DNA of 64,000 bases from positions 1-64,000 of the forward strand of contig JAQUPD010000007.1 in assembly GCA_028716785.1 (NCBI GenBank). The letters run 5' to 3'. Shown here piece by piece: positions 60,690-64,000 of this stretch (its first letter is position 1; the number at the start of each line of letters is the position of its first letter). Position numbers and translations under genes: made by a program. The notes beneath the pieces were generated by a model that ran no database searches, was not told the DNA's origin, and saw only the letters and a program-made list of their open reading frames with translations. Source of the stretch: Fidelibacterota bacterium (GTDB lineage Bacteria; Fidelibacterota; Fidelibacteria; Fidelibacterales; Fidelibacteraceae).

Positions 60690-61260
60690 AATGCCAGCCA
60701 CTTTATTTGCAGCCAGACTAAGAAAATATTTATCTTTTGAAAAAGATGTGATTTGATAGCGTGTTTTTTGTGAAGTTGCTGCTTTTTGATCGTTGATGTG
60801 AGGGAGTTTTATAAAAAGGTTCCTAAAATAACCATAATCAACACACCCAAAATTCTCCCAATACTTAAGGCACCAACATACATAAAAAGGTTGAAAATAT
60901 CCCAACATTTCGAACTTTCACTAAGTGTTTTTATATCATATTGCCATAAAGTGCATACTTAATTTGCGTTGCCCGTCAAAATAGCCAAAAGCCACAAAAA
61001 TTCCTAATAATGATTACCCCGGAGCAAACCCCCAAAACCCCCAGCCATGTCCAGGATAATTCCCCTGTTGCCGGTTCACTGAAAGCAGCAATTCATCCTA
61101 AAAAGTTGCTATCGGCAATGGCATATTCTTTGCGATTTCACGTGGCACCCTTATCATAATTTCCAGCCCATTAAAAATACCAAATAAATGATTATGATAC
61201 CCATAATTTGGGAAAGTTCTGCCTTGGTACTTCCCCTTACATAATGTAAATCCTAAAAAT
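60690..61260 (-). pseudogene. Possible decayed membrane-protein gene
   Basis: Read leftward, several frames interrupted by stops encode membrane-like strings: KAELSQIMGIIIIYLVFLMG near 61225-61165, GHGWGFWGFAPG near 61050-61015, and IFNLFMYVGALSIGRILGV followed by LIMVILGTFL then stop near 60900-60810. No continuous frame joins them. The position downstream of the thioredoxin-like/arsC pair would suit a permease of an arsenic or sulfur operon, but no family was identified. Confidence 0.35.
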
Positions 61261-61304
61261 ATGAATTTTAAATTTCAAGGAATTATAAGACACGACATTA
61301 TTAA

Positions 61305-61742
61305 TTATAGTATAAAAGTCTCAACAAAGTGTTTAATATCATCTCTCACCTGGCGATAAACACGAAGAATTTCATCTTCATCTTTCAAATTTTTTGTAAC
61401 TACAGGGGGATTCTCAAAGCTTTGATGAAATTGTTTCACTCGTCCGGGAAAAATAGGACAATCTTCTCGGGCTGCATCACAAACCGTAATTACCATATCA
61501 AAATCAATGTCTGGCAGTTCATCAATGTGTTTTGAGTGGTGGTGAGAGATATCTACACCTGCTTCTTTCATAACCAGAACCGCTCGTGGATCAAGTTCAT
61601 CCGGATGGATGCCAGCAGACCATACTTCGCACTCCTCCCCTCGCAAAAAGCGAAACCATCCTTCAGCCATTTGACTCCGACACGCATTTCCAGTACAAAG
61701 AACGAGTATTTTTTTCTTCCTCAATGCTTTTTTCCATCCCAT
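61305..61742 (-). CDS. arsC: Arsenate reductase, thioredoxin-coupled (LMW phosphatase fold)
   Basis: 145 residues. P-loop VLCTGNACRSQMAEG (C-x5-R-S), then VCDAAREDCP, whose cysteines provide the second and third redox residues of the S. aureus-type ArsC. SAGIHPDELDPRAV is family-typical. It follows the thioredoxin-like gene with one base between, a common pairing. No ArsR or arsenite pump is present; a decayed membrane gene lies downstream. Confidence 0.92.
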   Translation of the reverse strand: MGWKKALRKKKILVLCTGNACRSQMAEGWFRFLRGEECEVWSAGIHPDELDPRAVLVMKEAGVDISHHHSKHIDELPDIDFDMVITVCDAAREDCPIFPGRVKQFHQSFENPPVVTKNLKDEDEILRVYRQVRDDIKHFVETFIL

Positions 61743-61743
61743 A

Positions 61744-61980
61744 TTATTTTGACAAAATATTTTTTATTTCTTCAACAGAAAGGACTTGCCCAGAGGATTC
61801 TAATATTTCATTTACAACCAAGGCAGGTGTCATCATCACACCATATTTTTTATATTCCTTCCAGTCGCTAACTTTATCAAGGGAATACTTTACCCTTAAG
61901 GCTTTTGCCGCTTCTTCAGCACGCTGTGCCAGTTTGGCACATTTTGGACATCCACTCCCGAGAATTTTAATGTGTTTCAT
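61744..61980 (-). CDS. Small thioredoxin-like redox-active disulfide protein
   Basis: 78 residues of the MTH895/redox-active disulfide protein 2 group. The active site is GSGCPKCAKL (Cys10, Cys13), and the cis-Pro is in GVMMTPALVVN. By neighbourhood it likely supplies electrons to ArsC, or works with a missing permease. No ribosome binding site stands out apart from GGAGATATT before the ATG. Confidence 0.9.
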   Translation of the reverse strand: MKHIKILGSGCPKCAKLAQRAEEAAKALRVKYSLDKVSDWKEYKKYGVMMTPALVVNEILESSGQVLSVEEIKNILSK

Positions 61981-62227
61981 AATATCTCCATCTATTAATC
62001 TTATTCAAGGCAAAAGCTTTTAAGATCTTTTTCGCATGGTATCTTTTCTCTCTTAATTATCCATACATAGATTTCTCCTTTATTTGATAATTTTATCAAC
62101 TGATACCTATCTTAATAAGAATACTTTTCTCTATTACCTGTTAGCCGTTCTAATGTTTATCCAAGAGATAAAGATGGTTCGTACAAGTGATGTTAGTCTT
62201 TACGTGCTGTAAATTAGATTCACTGGC

Positions 62228-63415
62228 TTATTTACGATGAGTTGATGTTCTCAATTCAATTCTTATGGTTGTTCCTTCGCCCTCTTTAGACCGAAGGACA
62301 TAAATGCGACCGTGATGATATTCCTCAAAAATTCGTTTTGTAAGGGAAAGTCCTAAGCCCCATCCTCTTTTTTTCGTGCTGTATCCCGGTTTAAAAATGG
62401 TTTTCCACTGAGATTCAGGGATACCACGGCCACTATCGGATACATCAATATAAATTTTCTTATCATTTTTGTTAATCACACGTACATAAATTTCACCTTC
62501 TTGATCACCAATAGCATCAACAGCATTTTTAATTAAATTTTCCATTCCCCATTCCAACAGATCACTGTTACCCAAGATTTTTCGCGTTGTTTCAATATCA
62601 AAGTCAATGCGAATTCTTTTATTTTTTTGAGGAATTCTCCGTTCCATATACTGTTTTACATGCGTTAACACCTCATACAAATCAATAGGGTTCATTTGGA
62701 CATCTGAGCCTATTTGCGAAAAGCGATTGGAGATTTTCTCCAAACGTTGAATATCGGCATCCATCTCATCGAAAATTTCATGATGCTTCCAAAATGTTTC
62801 CTGTGCAATTGCAAGCCATCCCATAAGCGAACTAATGGGTGTCCCTAATTGATGGGCTGTTTCTTTTGCCATTCCTACCCAAATAAATTTCTTTTCGCTG
62901 CTACGGATATATTGAAAAAAAACAAATCCAATAAAAATCAAGAGAATCACTCCTCCAAGTTCTATATAGGGCATCCATCGGAGGCGACGAATGGTAGGAC
63001 TATCCCCATAATGAATATACCCCACAACAAGAGTATCATAAGTAAGGGGAACGGGCTCTGTATACTTATCAAACAATTCAACCTTTTCAATGAGTTCATG
63101 GTAAATTACAGGGGATATCTGAGTTGTATCAGGAATATCGTGGATATTTTTCCAGGCACTAATCTCGTGATTTTCTCGTCCCGTAACAATGATGGGGAAG
63201 GAGATCCGTGAAAGCACTTCATCAAATAAAAAGGTAAAATCCGTAAAACTTTCTTCACTAGCAATCCGTGCATACAACTCAGTATAAAATAACAAGACTT
63301 CTTTTGCTTCACGCCGCAACTCATGAATATTTTTTTGAGAATAAAAAAGAATTCCTACAATAAACAAAAAAGAAACTAATGCCAGTATTAACTTAATACG
63401 AGATGAATTGATCAT
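62228..63415 (-). CDS. Orphan sensor histidine kinase
   Basis: 395 residues. Two membrane helices (7-25 and ~150-170) bracket a ~120-residue periplasmic sensor. The H-box GMAKETAHQLGTPISSLMGW has the GTP variant common in FCB kinases; the N box is LIKNAVDAI, followed by DSGRGIP and GWGLGLSLTKRIF. No response regulator is next to it. It lacks a recognisable PAS or HAMP module by eye. The stimulus is unknown. Confidence 0.9.
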   Translation of the reverse strand: MINSSRIKLILALVSFLFIVGILFYSQKNIHELRREAKEVLLFYTELYARIASEESFTDFTFLFDEVLSRISFPIIVTGRENHEISAWKNIHDIPDTTQISPVIYHELIEKVELFDKYTEPVPLTYDTLVVGYIHYGDSPTIRRLRWMPYIELGGVILLIFIGFVFFQYIRSSEKKFIWVGMAKETAHQLGTPISSLMGWLAIAQETFWKHHEIFDEMDADIQRLEKISNRFSQIGSDVQMNPIDLYEVLTHVKQYMERRIPQKNKRIRIDFDIETTRKILGNSDLLEWGMENLIKNAVDAIGDQEGEIYVRVINKNDKKIYIDVSDSGRGIPESQWKTIFKPGYSTKKRGWGLGLSLTKRIFEEYHHGRIYVLRSKEGEGTTIRIELRTSTHRK

Positions 63416-63429
63416 GGTGAAGTATCCTC

Positions 63430-63717
63430 TTGTTCATCCATGCGTATAACTTACACATATTTTTACCAAGGATAAAAAAATTCAACGCGAAGAAGTCTCT
63501 GGCATCCTTTCTTTCTTGTAACCGGATAAAAGTTCATCTAATTTTTAGAGCTTTTAAAGAGCTAGAAGGGAAATTCCGTTATGACTTCATATCCTATACT
63601 ATCGGGAAAGAAGTGGATTTAATAGCCGACAAAAAGGACCTAAGAAACACCCGTTATGAAGGCAAACGTCATTTTAAAGTCCATGTATTTCATGATGAAT
63701 ATCCTGTATGGCTCTAA
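63430..63717 (+). CDS. Uncertain small reading frame
   Basis: 95 residues from a TTG start without a ribosome binding site. The second half (about residue 45 on: KFRYDFISYTIGKEVDLIAD, YEGKRHFKVHVFHDEYPVW) has protein-like composition, the first half does not. It may be the end of a truncated gene. No family recognised. Confidence 0.25.
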   Translation: MFIHAYNLHIFLPRIKKFNAKKSLASFLSCNRIKVHLIFRAFKELEGKFRYDFISYTIGKEVDLIADKKDLRNTRYEGKRHFKVHVFHDEYPVWL

Positions 63718-63815
63718 ACGAACACTTCCCAAATTTATGATTATTAAAGGAGTTAAAATTCCACATGGCGTTTTTGGATGAATGCGGTGTTTGAATCTCA
63801 AGCAGAGATGAATAC

Positions 63816-64000
63816 ATGAAACGTGTTCAGAAATATCCTGAATGGGAAGAGGAAGCCTTAATCAGTGACTATAATAAATTTTATCCCAAACAAAAATCCC
63901 TGGAAAATCTCTTTTGTCGAATCGGTCTGGATGAGCGAGATCACATGTTCCACTCACTGGAAACCATTGTCCACAGAAGAGATAGAAAGAGGAGGCGTTT
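63816..64000 (+). CDS. Partial reading frame at the window end
   Basis: An ATG at 63816 opens a frame that runs off the window (VQKYPEWEEEALISDYNKF, GLDERDHMFHSLETIV). It is very charged and not recognised. In the same frame upstream, a nine-codon frame with AAAGGAG (ATG at 63765) ends in TGA at 63792, so the true start or an interruption cannot be decided here. Confidence 0.35.
   Translation, partial: MKRVQKYPEWEEEALISDYNKFYPKQKSLENLFCRIGLDERDHMFHSLETIVHRRDRKRRR

Noticed and set aside
60447-60740. 97-codon frame on the plus strand
   Set aside because: It begins inside tRNA-Ser(GGA) and crosses its terminator.

Overview
The window is an AT-rich chromosomal segment from a Gram-negative bacterium, most likely of the FCB group (Marinimicrobia/Neomarinimicrobiota, Calditrichaeota, KSB1 or a close relative). 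The evidence is an operon of a TonB-dependent receptor, a PorV-like barrel and two secreted proteins, one with the C-terminal sorting domain (NFPNPFNP ... GKEVKVL ... SGSYVYRMEAG) used by type IX secretion in that group, plus many lipoproteins with clear lipoboxes and single-copy housekeeping genes. This placement is inferred from gene content; no 16S rRNA gene is present.

Layout. 1-1665: no gene, but a dense field of small hairpin modules, two copies of a ~400 bp direct repeat and short GCAAAGAACGC-type repeats. 1666-9021: prfC, then divergent serB and a serA-DUF1015-rhodanese-MauE-MTA/SAH deaminase operon. 9063-11484: a nucleotide-sugar dehydrogenase and an endonuclease/exonuclease/phosphatase lipoprotein whose start codon appears lost; much of this stretch is more GC-rich than its surroundings. 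11485-13580: corA with a leader containing inverted repeats, then rplU-rpmA with a near-perfect promoter and terminator. 13701-21348: free-methionine sulfoxide reductase, tRNA-Ser(CGA), a solitary cas6, ppdK, a homoaconitase of fungal LYS4 type and a PfkB kinase. 21445-24530: two lipoproteins (TPR; extremely Tyr-rich) and an outer-membrane protein. 25299-30385: a seven-gene fatty-acid operon on the minus strand (FabL/FabI-type reductase, FabA, FabZ-like, KS, ACP, acyltransferase, phosphopantetheinyl transferase). 30847-38867: a parvulin lipoprotein, then a mutL-CPBP protease-miaA cluster, and queH.

39002-46636 is the envelope operon (TonB receptor, 669-aa secreted protein, PorV-like barrel, FG-GAP protein). 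47042-57063 holds a NagX-like membrane acyltransferase, Fur-type-box feoAB, transglutaminase-like and NlpC/P60 cell-wall proteins, an NhaC-family antiporter, a DJ-1 protein and a HAD phosphatase. 57159-63415 holds trpB with trpR (apparently an autoregulated pair without trpA), cysE, tRNA-Ser(GGA), a decayed stretch, a thioredoxin-like/arsC pair and an orphan histidine kinase. The last 0.6 kb has only fragmentary reading frames.

Working together: serA/serB, cysE, the SAH/MTA deaminase and trpB sketch Ser-Cys-Met-Trp metabolism; the fatty-acid operon looks like a self-contained acyl-chain module with its own ACP, PPTase and acyltransferase; ppdK and the aconitase-family enzyme serve central carbon metabolism. 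No CRISPR array, intact insertion sequence or prophage is visible. The most unusual unexplained signal is the hairpin-module field at the left end, whose stems vary in a compensatory way around a conserved tandem G-A internal loop.
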